Source of the DNA: Peptoniphilus lacrimalis DSM 7455
Lineage (GTDB): Bacteria > Bacillota > Clostridia > Tissierellales > Peptoniphilaceae
Direction of reading: 5' to 3'
Length of the DNA stretch: 64,000 nt
Assembly (NCBI RefSeq): GCF_000378725.1
Contig: NZ_KB900367.1
Coordinates: 124,001 to 188,000 of the forward strand
The notes under the pieces are model-generated. The model did no database searches, had not been told where the DNA came from, and saw only the letters and a program-made list of their open reading frames with translations. The position numbers were made by a program, and so were the translations under genes. Positions within the stretch are counted from its first letter, which is position 1. Each line of letters begins with the position of its first letter. This document shows positions 1 through 7,301 of this stretch, one piece after another.

Positions 1-1
1 T

Positions 2-658
2 TCGGCTTATCCTTTAAATATAGAAGTTGCAAAAGCTATCAATGAGCAAATTCCAACAGTTATTCTAAATAATTTTGATTATGAGGATTCTTTTGATTCT
101 ATAGATACTAACGATCAAATAGCTGCAAGTACAATAGTTAAATCTTTAGTAGAAAAGGGTCACAAAAACATAGCCTATGTTTATACAACTTACAAATATC
201 CTTCATTGACTAGATTAAAAGCTATAAAAGGTGCGAAAAAAGAAGCAGATTTACATGAGCATGTGAAATTAAGTTTTTATAAAAAAGATATTGAGCTTGA
301 AAGCGATTTAGACCCATATATCATAGAATATCAAACAGGTTATCATTTAGCTCTATCAATACTAAAAAAAGAACCTAATATAGATTCATTTATTGGTTCT
401 TCTGATTTTTTAGCATGCGGAATTGTTGACGCTTGTAAGGAGCTTGATTATATTAATGAAAGAAAGATACCCGTTGCAAGTTTTGGAAATTCTTTTCTAG
501 CATATCTTAAAAGTTATTCCCTAACTAGCGTGGATTATTCTATAGATAAACTTGCTATTTCAGCTTATAATCTTTTAACAACTAAGATTAGAGAACCGCT
601 TATAAATAAAGGTGTAATAAGGATTAAATATAATCCCCAATTGATTGAAAAAAAATAA
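2..658 (+). CDS. LacI/PurR-type transcriptional regulator, 3' part only
   Basis: The reading frame is open from the first bases of the window, so this is the C-terminal part (about 218 residues) of a gene whose DNA-binding domain lies outside. What remains resembles the periplasmic-binding-protein-like sensor domain of LacI/PurR repressors: a VEKGHKNIAYV segment, a later SSDFLACGIVDACKEL segment matching the usual 'nD..A.G...al' motif, and a closing LTSVDYSIDKLAISAYNLL segment typical of the family's last helix. The ligand, probably a sugar or nucleoside, cannot be read from the sequence. It ends at a hairpin shared with the convergent aldolase gene. Family assignment is fairly secure; the specificity is not. 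Confidence 0.75.
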   Translation, partial: SAYPLNIEVAKAINEQIPTVILNNFDYEDSFDSIDTNDQIAASTIVKSLVEKGHKNIAYVYTTYKYPSLTRLKAIKGAKKEADLHEHVKLSFYKKDIELESDLDPYIIEYQTGYHLALSILKKEPNIDSFIGSSDFLACGIVDACKELDYINERKIPVASFGNSFLAYLKSYSLTSVDYSIDKLAISAYNLLTTKIREPLINKGVIRIKYNPQLIEKK

Positions 659-670
659 ATATTTTGATTA

Positions 671-711
671 AAAAATGGACTTAAAGCTTTTTCGACTTTA
701 AGTCCATTTTT
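671..711. terminator. bidirectional terminator between LacI-type regulator and aldolase
   Basis: Perfect inverted repeat 671-686 / 696-711 (core ATGGACTTAAAG / CTTTAAGTCCAT) with a 9-nt loop, flanked by A-tract and T-tract, so it can end transcription from both convergent genes. Confidence 0.85.
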
Positions 712-712
712 G

Positions 713-1603
713 TCAGCCTGCAATTGAAGCCTTATAATTTTTGTCTATTGAATCATCTAGTGTTTTTGTAAATTCTTCTTCTGATTGATCTACATTTAAA
801 CCTTCTGTTAAGGCTCTTGAGTAAGATGCTATAACATCTTTATTTTTTGATAGCTTTTCATTAGCTTCTTTTCTTGAATATCCACCAGATAAAGCGACAA
901 CTCTTAGAGTATTTTCGTAATTATATAAATCGTGATATAAATTTGCTTTTTCAGGTAAAGTTAGTTTAAACATTACATAAGTTTCTTTATCGAGCTTTTC
1001 AAGTTCAGTTATTAATTCTTTTTTTAGGACTTCTTCAATTTTTTCCTTATCTTTTGAATGTATATCCACTTCTGGTTCTATAATAGGTACAAAACCTTGT
1101 TTAGAAATTTCTTTTGCATAATCAAATTGTTGTTTGACAACTTTTTTAATACTTTCTTCATTTAATTCCTTTATAACTGATCTCATCTTAGTGCCGAATA
1201 TATGTCTTTGTTTTGCATTTTCAAGCAGGCTATTTAAGTTTTTAAAAGGCTTCATAAGTTGAACTCCGTCTTTTAATACATCTAAACCTTCATCAACTTT
1301 TAAAATTGGAACTATGCCCTTTTTTTCCCATAAGTAATCTGCAGTGTAAAGTTCTCCAACTTTTGAATTCATAGTAATTTTAAATAAAATAGCAGCCAAA
1401 ATTCTTTGAGAAGTAAAGGCTTCATTTGTTATAATTCTTTTTCTCATTTCATGTACAAGTTCAAACATCTCGTCATCATTTTTGTACGCATCTTCGTTTA
1501 TGCCATAAATTTTTAAAGCCTTAGGTGTTGAACCGCCACTTTGGTCTAGAGCAGCTATAAAACCCTTGCCACTTTTCATTCTTTCAAATTGTTGCCTATT
1601 CAT
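713..1603 (-). CDS. fda: fructose-bisphosphate aldolase class I
   Basis: Cytosolic class I (Schiff-base) aldolase that reversibly cleaves fructose 1,6-bisphosphate into glyceraldehyde 3-phosphate and dihydroxyacetone phosphate. The 296-residue length matches the short bacterial FdA type known from staphylococci. Family hallmarks are ALDQSGGSTPKAL near the N-terminus (residues 18-30), LKVDEG (101-106), IIEPEVD (184-190) and YVMFKLTLPEK, where Lys213 is the expected Schiff-base residue. The start is an ATG with a strong AGGAGG site. It is a single gene, convergent with the LacI-type regulator and divergent from rnhA. With gap elsewhere in the window it covers adjacent steps of lower glycolysis. 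Confident. Confidence 0.95.
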   Translation of the reverse strand: MNRQQFERMKSGKGFIAALDQSGGSTPKALKIYGINEDAYKNDDEMFELVHEMRKRIITNEAFTSQRILAAILFKITMNSKVGELYTADYLWEKKGIVPILKVDEGLDVLKDGVQLMKPFKNLNSLLENAKQRHIFGTKMRSVIKELNEESIKKVVKQQFDYAKEISKQGFVPIIEPEVDIHSKDKEKIEEVLKKELITELEKLDKETYVMFKLTLPEKANLYHDLYNYENTLRVVALSGGYSRKEANEKLSKNKDVIASYSRALTEGLNVDQSEEEFTKTLDDSIDKNYKASIAG

Positions 1604-1762
1604 AAATACCTCCTAGTCTTTATTTAATTATATAATACCGAGTTTCATAAGTAAAATTTATAAAATAATTTTAAATATATTTGGCAAAATTATTTACTAT
1701 AGTTCTTCTAAAGATAGTATAATTTTATAAGTATATTACAATTACAATACTGAGGTGATTAT

Positions 1763-2356
1763 TTGAATTATTACGCTGTGAGGTGTGGAAGAAATCCTGG
1801 AATTTATAAAACTTGGGATGAGTGCAATAAAGAAGTTAAAGGCTTTAAGGGTGCTATATATAAAAAGTTTTCAAATTTAGAAGATGCTGAAAATTTTATT
1901 AAAACTGATAGTTTTTCCTTAGAAGATAAGGAAGATATAAAGGTAAAAGATGATGAATTTATAGCTTATGTTGATGGGTCTTACAGAAATAGTGATAAGT
2001 CCTTCTCTTATGGGGTATATATCTTTAATGAGAGGGAAAGTTATTCTTTTTCCAAAAGATTTCACGATGAAGATTCAACTATGAGAAATGTTTGTGGTGA
2101 GATTAAAGGTGCCATGAAGGCTATGGAAGTTTCCTTGGAGAAAAATAAAAAAGTTCTTTATCTACATTATGATTATGAAGGTATAAGGGCTTGGCCTCAA
2201 GGAAATTGGAAAACCAATAAAGAAGGCACAATTTCATACAAAAATTATTTCGATTCAATAAAAGATAGGTTAAAAGTTATTTTTATTAAAGTGAAGGCTC
2301 ATAGCGGAGTGGAATTTAATGAGCTTGTTGATAAGTTAGCAAAGGAGGCAAAATGA
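1763..2356 (+). CDS. rnhA: ribonuclease HI with N-terminal hybrid-binding domain
   Basis: Degrades the RNA strand of RNA:DNA hybrids. Residues 3-46 form a caulimovirus-viroplasmin/RNase H1 N-terminal hybrid-binding domain (YYAVRCGRNPGIYKTWDEC...AIYKKF). Residues 66-196 form the catalytic domain, with visible acidic residues Asp71 (YVDGS), Glu113 (GEIKGAM), Asp137 (YDYEGI) and Asp190 (LVDKLAKEA), and the HSG element before the last. The start is TTG at 1763, 2-3 nt after a GAGGTGATT site; no better ATG exists upstream of the conserved YYAV. The stop overlaps the next start by 4 nt, so it is translationally coupled to the deaminase gene. Confidence 0.93.
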   Translation: MNYYAVRCGRNPGIYKTWDECNKEVKGFKGAIYKKFSNLEDAENFIKTDSFSLEDKEDIKVKDDEFIAYVDGSYRNSDKSFSYGVYIFNERESYSFSKRFHDEDSTMRNVCGEIKGAMKAMEVSLEKNKKVLYLHYDYEGIRAWPQGNWKTNKEGTISYKNYFDSIKDRLKVIFIKVKAHSGVEFNELVDKLAKEAK

Positions 2357-2772
2357 GAAAGTCTTGGGATGAGTATTTTATGGAAATAACACAGCTTGTA
2401 GCCCAAAGATCTACTTGTGATAGGGCTTTTGTAGGTTGTGTTCTTGTTAATAGCGATCATAGGATTGTTTCAACTGGTTATAACGGCACGGCTTCAGGAA
2501 ACCCTCACTGTATTGATGTGGGTCACAGGATGAGGGATGGTCATTGCATTGCAACTATTCATGCAGAAATGAATGCTCTTTTGTACTGTGCTAAGGAAGG
2601 GATACCGGCTAAGGGAAGCATATGCTATGTAACGCATTTTCCTTGCCTTAACTGCACAAAAGCTTTGATTCAAGCTGGAATATCTGCAATTTATTATCAT
2701 GAAGCTTATAGGGTAGATGATTATGCATTGGAAATTTTGGAAAGAAATAATGTCAGTTTAAAGAAAATTTAG
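2353..2772 (+). CDS. comEB: dCMP deaminase (ComEB-type)
   Basis: Zinc-dependent deaminase converting dCMP to dUMP, which feeds dTTP synthesis. The active-site motif His70-Ala-Glu72 and the PCLNC motif (Cys98, Cys101) are intact, and the [13 protein letters not shown] segment resembles the second zinc-binding loop of dCMP deaminases. At 139 residues it is near the usual family length. The AUGA overlap with rnhA and the AAAGGAGG site inside the end of rnhA show co-expression. In this family the com name reflects synteny in Bacillus; nothing here implies competence. Confidence 0.92.
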   Translation: MRKSWDEYFMEITQLVAQRSTCDRAFVGCVLVNSDHRIVSTGYNGTASGNPHCIDVGHRMRDGHCIATIHAEMNALLYCAKEGIPAKGSICYVTHFPCLNCTKALIQAGISAIYYHEAYRVDDYALEILERNNVSLKKI

Positions 2773-2780
2773 GAGGAATA

Positions 2781-3191
2781 ATGAAGGAATTTATTAAAGA
2801 ATTTAAGGCATTTATTGCACGTGGCAATGTTATTGATATGGCTGTAGGTGTTGTAATTGGTGCAGCTTTTGGAGCCATTGTTACTTCTCTAGTAGATAAT
2901 ATTATTATGCCCCTTATAGGAATACTTATAGGAGGAATTAATTTTGAATCTCTATCAATAACAGTTGGTGGTGCTGAAGTTAAATATGGTATGTTTATCC
3001 AAAGTATAGTTAATTTCTTAATAATTGCTTTTGTAATATTCTTAGTTATTAAACAAATCGGAAAACTAACTTCAAAGATGAAAAAAGAAGAACCCAAAGT
3101 AGAGAAAGAAAAATCATGTCCCTACTGCTTTACACAAATACCTATTGAAGCTATTAGATGTCCACATTGTACATCAGAATTAAGTAAGTGA
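2781..3191 (+). CDS. mscL: large-conductance mechanosensitive channel MscL with C-terminal zinc ribbon
   Basis: Pressure-release channel of the cytoplasmic membrane that opens on hypo-osmotic shock. It has an N-terminal amphipathic helix ([15 protein letters not shown]), TM1 at about 16-45 ([18 protein letters not shown]), a short periplasmic loop, and TM2 at about 70-93. The usual cytoplasmic helix is followed by an extra tail with two CxxC knuckles (Cys113/Cys116 and Cys127/Cys130) that should bind one zinc ion. The total of 136 residues matches the family plus this tail. It has a strong AGGAGG site and lies 8 nt after the deaminase gene. The tail's function is unknown. Confidence 0.93.
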   Translation: MKEFIKEFKAFIARGNVIDMAVGVVIGAAFGAIVTSLVDNIIMPLIGILIGGINFESLSITVGGAEVKYGMFIQSIVNFLIIAFVIFLVIKQIGKLTSKMKKEEPKVEKEKSCPYCFTQIPIEAIRCPHCTSELSK

Positions 3192-3195
3192 TAAA

Positions 3196-4239
3196 ATGGA
3201 TAAGTACGGTCTTGTTTTAGAAGGTGGAGGGGCTAGAGGTGCCTACCACGTTGGAGCATATCTTGCTCTTTGTGAATTGGGATTTAAATTCCAAGCAATA
3301 GTTGGCTCTTCAATTGGTGCAATAAATGCGGCAATGTTTGTGTCAGGAGATTCTTATGATTGTTTGAGAGCTTGGAGGTCTTTGGACCTTGAGTATTTCA
3401 ATAAAAATATAGAGATTTCAAACAAAAACTTTAAAAATTTAGATTTAATTGAAATTATAAAAAACAGGTTAAATGAAATTACAAAAAAAATAACCGATAT
3501 AGGAGTATCACCACAGCCCTTATTTGATCTTGTAGATAAACTTATTTGTGAAGATAAGATTAGAAATAGCCAAATAGATTTTGGACTTTGCACAGTAAAT
3601 ATTTCGGATTTTAAAAGTGAAGAACTTTTTTGTGAAGATATGCCTGAGGGGCAGATTAAAAATTATATAATAGCTTCTTGTTATCTACCTATATTTAAAA
3701 TGAGGCCCATCAATGGTAAATATTATTTAGATGGTGGATTTCACTCACAAGCCCCAATAAACATGGTTTTAAAAAAGGGACTTACCCCAATAGTAATAAG
3801 GCTTAAAAATCTTCCAATTAATGATGATCTCTCACAAGCAAAATATATTATCAGTCCAAAACATTCTTTAGGTAAAATAATGGATTTTGACCCAGAAAAA
3901 AGTGATAATTTAATTAGATTGGGATATTTTGATACCTATAAAGAAATAAAAAATCTTAAGGGTTATGATTATTACATCAAAGAAATTCCTGAAGAAGATT
4001 CCTTGAAGTATATTTATATGATATTAAAAAATTCCCTCAAAGAGAATGAAAATTTATTGATGAGATATATAGTTGAAAATCTTATTCCCAAAATGGCTAA
4101 AGAATTTAATGTAAAAAATGATTACGATTATAGAGATATCTTATATCTTTTAATTGAGAGAGAGGCCAAGAAAAAGCATATTGATAGGCTAAAAATTTAT
4201 AGTGTAGATGAACTTGTAGGTGAAATAATTAGTGGATAG
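3196..4239 (+). CDS. patatin-like phospholipase (RssA-type)
   Basis: Predicted cytosolic or membrane-associated serine lipid acyl hydrolase. The patatin signature is complete: oxyanion loop GGGARG (residues 10-15), nucleophile elbow GSSIG with Ser39, and the catalytic Asp179 in DGG. The C-terminal part (about 200-347) is a helical extension not assigned to a known domain. It starts 4 nt after mscL and overlaps the Nudix gene by 8 nt, so mscL, patatin and Nudix form a transcription unit. The substrate cannot be read from the sequence. The family call is strong. Confidence 0.88.
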   Translation: MDKYGLVLEGGGARGAYHVGAYLALCELGFKFQAIVGSSIGAINAAMFVSGDSYDCLRAWRSLDLEYFNKNIEISNKNFKNLDLIEIIKNRLNEITKKITDIGVSPQPLFDLVDKLICEDKIRNSQIDFGLCTVNISDFKSEELFCEDMPEGQIKNYIIASCYLPIFKMRPINGKYYLDGGFHSQAPINMVLKKGLTPIVIRLKNLPINDDLSQAKYIISPKHSLGKIMDFDPEKSDNLIRLGYFDTYKEIKNLKGYDYYIKEIPEEDSLKYIYMILKNSLKENENLLMRYIVENLIPKMAKEFNVKNDYDYRDILYLLIEREAKKKHIDRLKIYSVDELVGEIISG

Positions 4240-4846
4240 AGAGCTTTTTACAATAAAAGAAAAATTTAGACATAAAAAGCCAAGAGCAATAGATGTTAGG
4301 AATGCATACTCAGTTTTGATTCCTCTAATAAAAAGAGATAATGAAGTTCATATTCTTTTTGAAAAAAGGGCCTTAAGCTTAAAAAATCAGCCTGGAGAAA
4401 TTTCATTTCCAGGAGGTGGAATTGAAAGAGGAGAAAATTCCAGGGATGCTGCGATCAGAGAAACTTGTGAGGAATTATTAATTAATAAGAGAGATTTATC
4501 AATAATTGGTAAGGGAGATTTTTTGGTAAATCCTTATTCAGCCATTATTTATTCTTATGTAGGCATATTAAATATTGAATTTGATGCTATAAGCCCTTCA
4601 AAAGAAGAGGTAGAAAGTATTTTTACTATACCCTTGGATTTTTTTAAAATTAATAAACCCAAGTCCTATAAAACAAAAATTAATCTAATTAGAGAAGATT
4701 CTTTTCCCTACGAACTTATTCCTAATGGTAGGAATTATAAGTGGAAAAGAGCTGAGGGAGAAATGGATTTTTATGTTTATAAGGACATAGTTATCTGGGG
4801 ATTTACAGCAAAAATGTTGAGGAATTTCATAAAAAATGTATATTAA
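4232..4846 (+). CDS. Nudix hydrolase, CoA pyrophosphatase (NudL/CoAse) type
   Basis: Predicted to cleave CoA or related nucleoside diphosphate derivatives. The region before the Nudix box (LFEKRALSLKNQPGEISFPGG) matches the NudL/UPF0035 signature that separates CoA pyrophosphatases from other Nudix enzymes. The Nudix box runs from about Gly62 to Ile84 with Glu68, Arg76-Glu77 and Glu80-Glu81 in place; the penultimate Gly of the consensus is Leu83. The start is GTG inside the end of the patatin gene, suggesting coupling. At 204 residues it has the family length. It is the last gene of the rnhA-to-Nudix unit and is followed by a terminator. Confidence 0.85.
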   Translation: MDRELFTIKEKFRHKKPRAIDVRNAYSVLIPLIKRDNEVHILFEKRALSLKNQPGEISFPGGGIERGENSRDAAIRETCEELLINKRDLSIIGKGDFLVNPYSAIIYSYVGILNIEFDAISPSKEEVESIFTIPLDFFKINKPKSYKTKINLIREDSFPYELIPNGRNYKWKRAEGEMDFYVYKDIVIWGFTAKMLRNFIKNVY

Positions 4847-4847
4847 T

Positions 4848-4864
4848 TGTAATAAAACTGTAAT
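4848..4864 (+). promoter_or_regulatory. WalR-box-like direct repeat (box A)
   Basis: TGTAAT-N5-TGTAAT, an exact match to the WalR (YycF) consensus TGTWAH-N5-TGTWAH. A third, imperfect half-site TGTATA at 4837-4842 keeps the same 11-bp period. It lies just before the Nudix terminator and about 130 bp upstream of the 3D-protein promoter. Confidence 0.4.
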
Positions 4865-4870
4865 ACAAGC

Positions 4871-4915
4871 AATAAAAGCTCCATTTTTAGGGAATGGAGC
4901 CTTTATTATTTATTT
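4871..4915 (+). terminator. terminator after Nudix gene
   Basis: Arms 4871-4885 and 4893-4907 (core GCTCCATT / AATGGAGC, one mismatch), 7-nt loop, then a T-rich run ending in TTTTTTTA. Confidence 0.8.
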
Positions 4916-4968
4916 TTTTATTGTATTTTAGGTCGAAATAATCCCATGAAACCCAGTGTTTATCAAAG

Positions 4969-4985
4969 GTTACAAAATAGTTACA
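4969..4985 (-). promoter_or_regulatory. WalR-box-like direct repeat (box B)
   Basis: On the minus strand TGTAAC-TATTT-TGTAAC, an exact match to TGTWAH-N5-TGTWAH. It ends 6 bp upstream of the -35 hexamer of the 3D-protein promoter, a position compatible with activation. Confidence 0.5.
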
Positions 4986-4991
4986 AAAATC

Positions 4992-5020
4992 TTGACAAAT
5001 AAAAAGCCTTTCTTTATACT
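4992..5020 (+). promoter_or_regulatory. sigma-A promoter of the 3D-domain gene
   Basis: TTGACA (4992-4997), 17-nt spacer, TATACT (5015-5020): nearly ideal vegetative promoter. The predicted start is near 5027, giving a leader of about 70 nt. Confidence 0.8.
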
Positions 5021-5033
5021 AATATATAGAAAA

Positions 5034-5050
5034 GTTACAAATTAGTAACA
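5034..5050 (-). promoter_or_regulatory. WalR-box-like direct repeat (box C)
   Basis: On the minus strand TGTTAC-TAATT-TGTAAC, again an exact match to TGTWAH-N5-TGTWAH. It lies just downstream of the predicted transcription start, a position that would suit repression or autoregulatory fine tuning. Confidence 0.4.
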
Positions 5051-5095
5051 ATTTTTAGTAACTATTTATAATTTTTCAATTTGGGAGGTAATTAA

Positions 5096-6100
5096 TTGAA
5101 TAAATACAAAAGAAGAAAAAGCTATTTTAAAATTTTAACTATAGCAATATTTCTCCTTTCTATTATTACAATGGGTTTCTCAACAGTCCTTGGTAAGGAT
5201 GTTGTTATAAATATAAATGGAGAGGTAAAAGAAGTTTTTACTTATGCTAATGATGTAGAAACTTTATTAAATCAAGAAAAAATTGAACTTAAAGATGACG
5301 AAGAGGTTAATCCTTCACTTTCAGAAGAAATTACTGAAGGAATGGAAATTAATATCAGGAAAATAAAAACATATAAAATTAAAATTAATAACAGAACAAT
5401 TGTAGTTAAAGCTAAGGGCGCAAGTGTTCAAGAAGTTTTAAACAATTTAGGAATTAAAGTTAACAAACTTGATATTGTAAAACCATCTCTTGATACAGCT
5501 ACAGATACTATAGAAGATGAATTTCAAATAACTATATATAGGGTTAAAGAAGAAGTTACTAAGAATCAAACAGAAATTGATTTTCAAATTATATCAAAAG
5601 AGAATAAAGATTTAGAACAGGGAGAAAAAAACATCATTACTCCTGGACAAAAAGGTCTACAAGAAGACACAGTAAAAAGTGTTTACATTAATGACCAACT
5701 TCGTTCTCAAGAGCTTGTTTCAAGAAAAGTTATTAAAGAACCTGTAACACAAGTAGAAGAAATTGGAGTTAAAAACACTGTTAGCAAAAGTCCTACAGGA
5801 GATAATGTAATAGCTGTTTATACAATGAAGGCAACAGCTTATGACCCATCAGCAGGCTCAAGGACTGCTTCAGGAACTAGAGCAAGAGTAGGAGCAGTTG
5901 CAGTTGATCCATCAGTAATTGCTTTAGGTTCAAAACTTTATATTGAATCAACTGATTCATGGCCATCTTATGGTTATGCAGTAGCTGAAGATACAGGCGG
6001 AGCTATTAAGGGTAATAGAATTGATTTATTCTTTAATTCAAATGCAACGGCTAACAAATTCGGCAGAAGAACTGTTAAAGTTTATGTTTTGGGAAAATAA
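5096..6100 (+). CDS. secreted/anchored DUF348-G5-3D domain cell-wall protein (YabE/YocH-like)
   Basis: Predicted extracellular murein-active protein. Residues 11-33 form a hydrophobic signal/anchor segment. Two DUF348 repeats follow (about 35-88 and 92-140), then a G5 domain (about 143-226) and a C-terminal 3D domain (about 241-334), whose namesake aspartates are Asp250 (AYD), Asp271 (VDPS), Asp299 (EDTGG) and Asp310 (NRIDLFF). 3D domains share the double-psi barrel of lytic transglycosylases, and this architecture is known from Bacillus YabE. The start is TTG with a GGGAGGT site. The gene stands alone between terminators, and its promoter is flanked by WalR-like boxes. Exact enzymatic activity is inferred. 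Confidence 0.88.
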   Translation: MNKYKRRKSYFKILTIAIFLLSIITMGFSTVLGKDVVININGEVKEVFTYANDVETLLNQEKIELKDDEEVNPSLSEEITEGMEINIRKIKTYKIKINNRTIVVKAKGASVQEVLNNLGIKVNKLDIVKPSLDTATDTIEDEFQITIYRVKEEVTKNQTEIDFQIISKENKDLEQGEKNIITPGQKGLQEDTVKSVYINDQLRSQELVSRKVIKEPVTQVEEIGVKNTVSKSPTGDNVIAVYTMKATAYDPSAGSRTASGTRARVGAVAVDPSVIALGSKLYIESTDSWPSYGYAVAEDTGGAIKGNRIDLFFNSNATANKFGRRTVKVYVLGK

Positions 6101-6148
6101 AATTGATATAAGAATTTTATCTTAATTTGATATTATTTTATGATATTT

Positions 6149-6189
6149 AATCGGCAAAGAGGTTTTATCTTTTATGCCGATTTTTTTTT
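6149..6189 (+). terminator. terminator after 3D-domain gene
   Basis: AATCGGCA (6149-6156) pairs with TGCCGATT (6175-6182) around an 18-nt loop, then a run of T to 6189. Confidence 0.8.
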
Positions 6190-6264
6190 AGAAAATTTTA
6201 TCTTATTTATTGCAAGAGGTAATTTATCCCTTATAATATATTATAGAGAACTAAAGGTGATTGA

Positions 6265-7164
6265 ATGAAACTTATAGATAATGAAATTATTAATAGATAT
6301 ATATATTATTTGTGTCGTTATATTCCTTATGATAAAAAGGAATTGGCTAAGGATGAAATTATGGATATTTTACAAAGGCGACTTCCTATAGCCTATACCG
6401 ATAAAGACATTAAAGATGAGCTAAATAGACTGGGAAATCCTTATGAGATAGGTCTTAAATATAGTAATAAGGGTAATTTTTTATTAAATGGTAAGTCTTA
6501 TGAGATATTTATTTCCATGATTTACATGCTTTTTTCTGCAGGTGCAGTTTCCCTAATTCTTTTTTTCTTCAACTATTTTGCAAGAATATCGAAGCTCGGT
6601 TTTTTTGAAATATTACAAACTATAATTCTTACGGCTTTTATGCTTGCTCTTATACCTTCATGGATATGTGAAAAAGTGAAGAGTACAAAAATTTTAAAAA
6701 CTTTTATGAAAGCTTGGAGCATTGATGACCTATATGAATCATCTTCTATAAAACATTCTATATATGGCATTATATTTGTTCTAATATATTCATCAATGTT
6801 TTTTCTTTTACAACTTTATACAAAAACAGGAAATATTGAAAAAAGTACCTATAATATTATTATTTTGCTCTTTTTTATAAATGTTTTAAGGGATACACTA
6901 AGAATTAGCGAGGACTCAACAGTATCTAATATTGTTTATGTGGCTTATATTTTTGACTTACTTACTATATCTATTTTCGCTATTCTTTTAAAATTTGCTA
7001 TACCAAATATTTTTCCTATCAGGGTTATTATTTTTATGAATGTTGTAGATATTTTGTATATGACTGTAAATTTATTTAGAGATAAAAACATTATCAGTCT
7101 TAGAAAAAAGAGGAAACGTGAAAATAGAAATAGAAAATATAAAAAAATTGATGAGGATAAATAG
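6265..7164 (+). CDS. multi-pass membrane protein with N-terminal DUF1700/HAAS-like region
   Basis: Not recognised as a named gene. Residues 1-75 are soluble and helical (YLCRYIPYDKKELAKDEI, then DELNRLGNPYEIGLKY), resembling the N-terminal module of HAAS/DUF1700 membrane proteins, in which a short helical bundle precedes membrane helices. Hydrophobic segments follow at about 78-104, 113-130, 166-186, 194-208, 221-243 and 250-270, with a strongly basic tail (RKKRKRENRNRKYKK). HAAS proteins are usually encoded beside a PadR regulator; none is present here. It has its own AAGGTGATT site and stands alone between two terminators. Confidence 0.6.
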   Translation: MKLIDNEIINRYIYYLCRYIPYDKKELAKDEIMDILQRRLPIAYTDKDIKDELNRLGNPYEIGLKYSNKGNFLLNGKSYEIFISMIYMLFSAGAVSLILFFFNYFARISKLGFFEILQTIILTAFMLALIPSWICEKVKSTKILKTFMKAWSIDDLYESSSIKHSIYGIIFVLIYSSMFFLLQLYTKTGNIEKSTYNIIILLFFINVLRDTLRISEDSTVSNIVYVAYIFDLLTISIFAILLKFAIPNIFPIRVIIFMNVVDILYMTVNLFRDKNIISLRKKRKRENRNRKYKKIDEDK

Positions 7165-7242
7165 TTTTAATCATCAATAAATTTATTATTCATTATTTTA
7201 TATTATTAAATATTTATTAGTTTAATAAAAATTATTGCAAAC

Positions 7243-7272
7243 AAAAAGTCCCCTAAATATGGGGACTTTTAA
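7243..7272. terminator. bidirectional terminator between membrane protein and mprF
   Basis: AAAAAGTCCCC / GGGGACTTTT with a 7-nt loop; the A- and T-tracts make it usable by both convergent genes. Confidence 0.85.
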
Positions 7273-7301
7273 TATTTCTGATATGAATTAATTTGAAAAA
7301 A

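Noticed and set aside
1729-1748. Two TGTAAT-like half-sites (minus strand) upstream of rnhA as a WalR box
   Set aside because: The half-sites are 6 bp apart instead of the 11-bp period needed.
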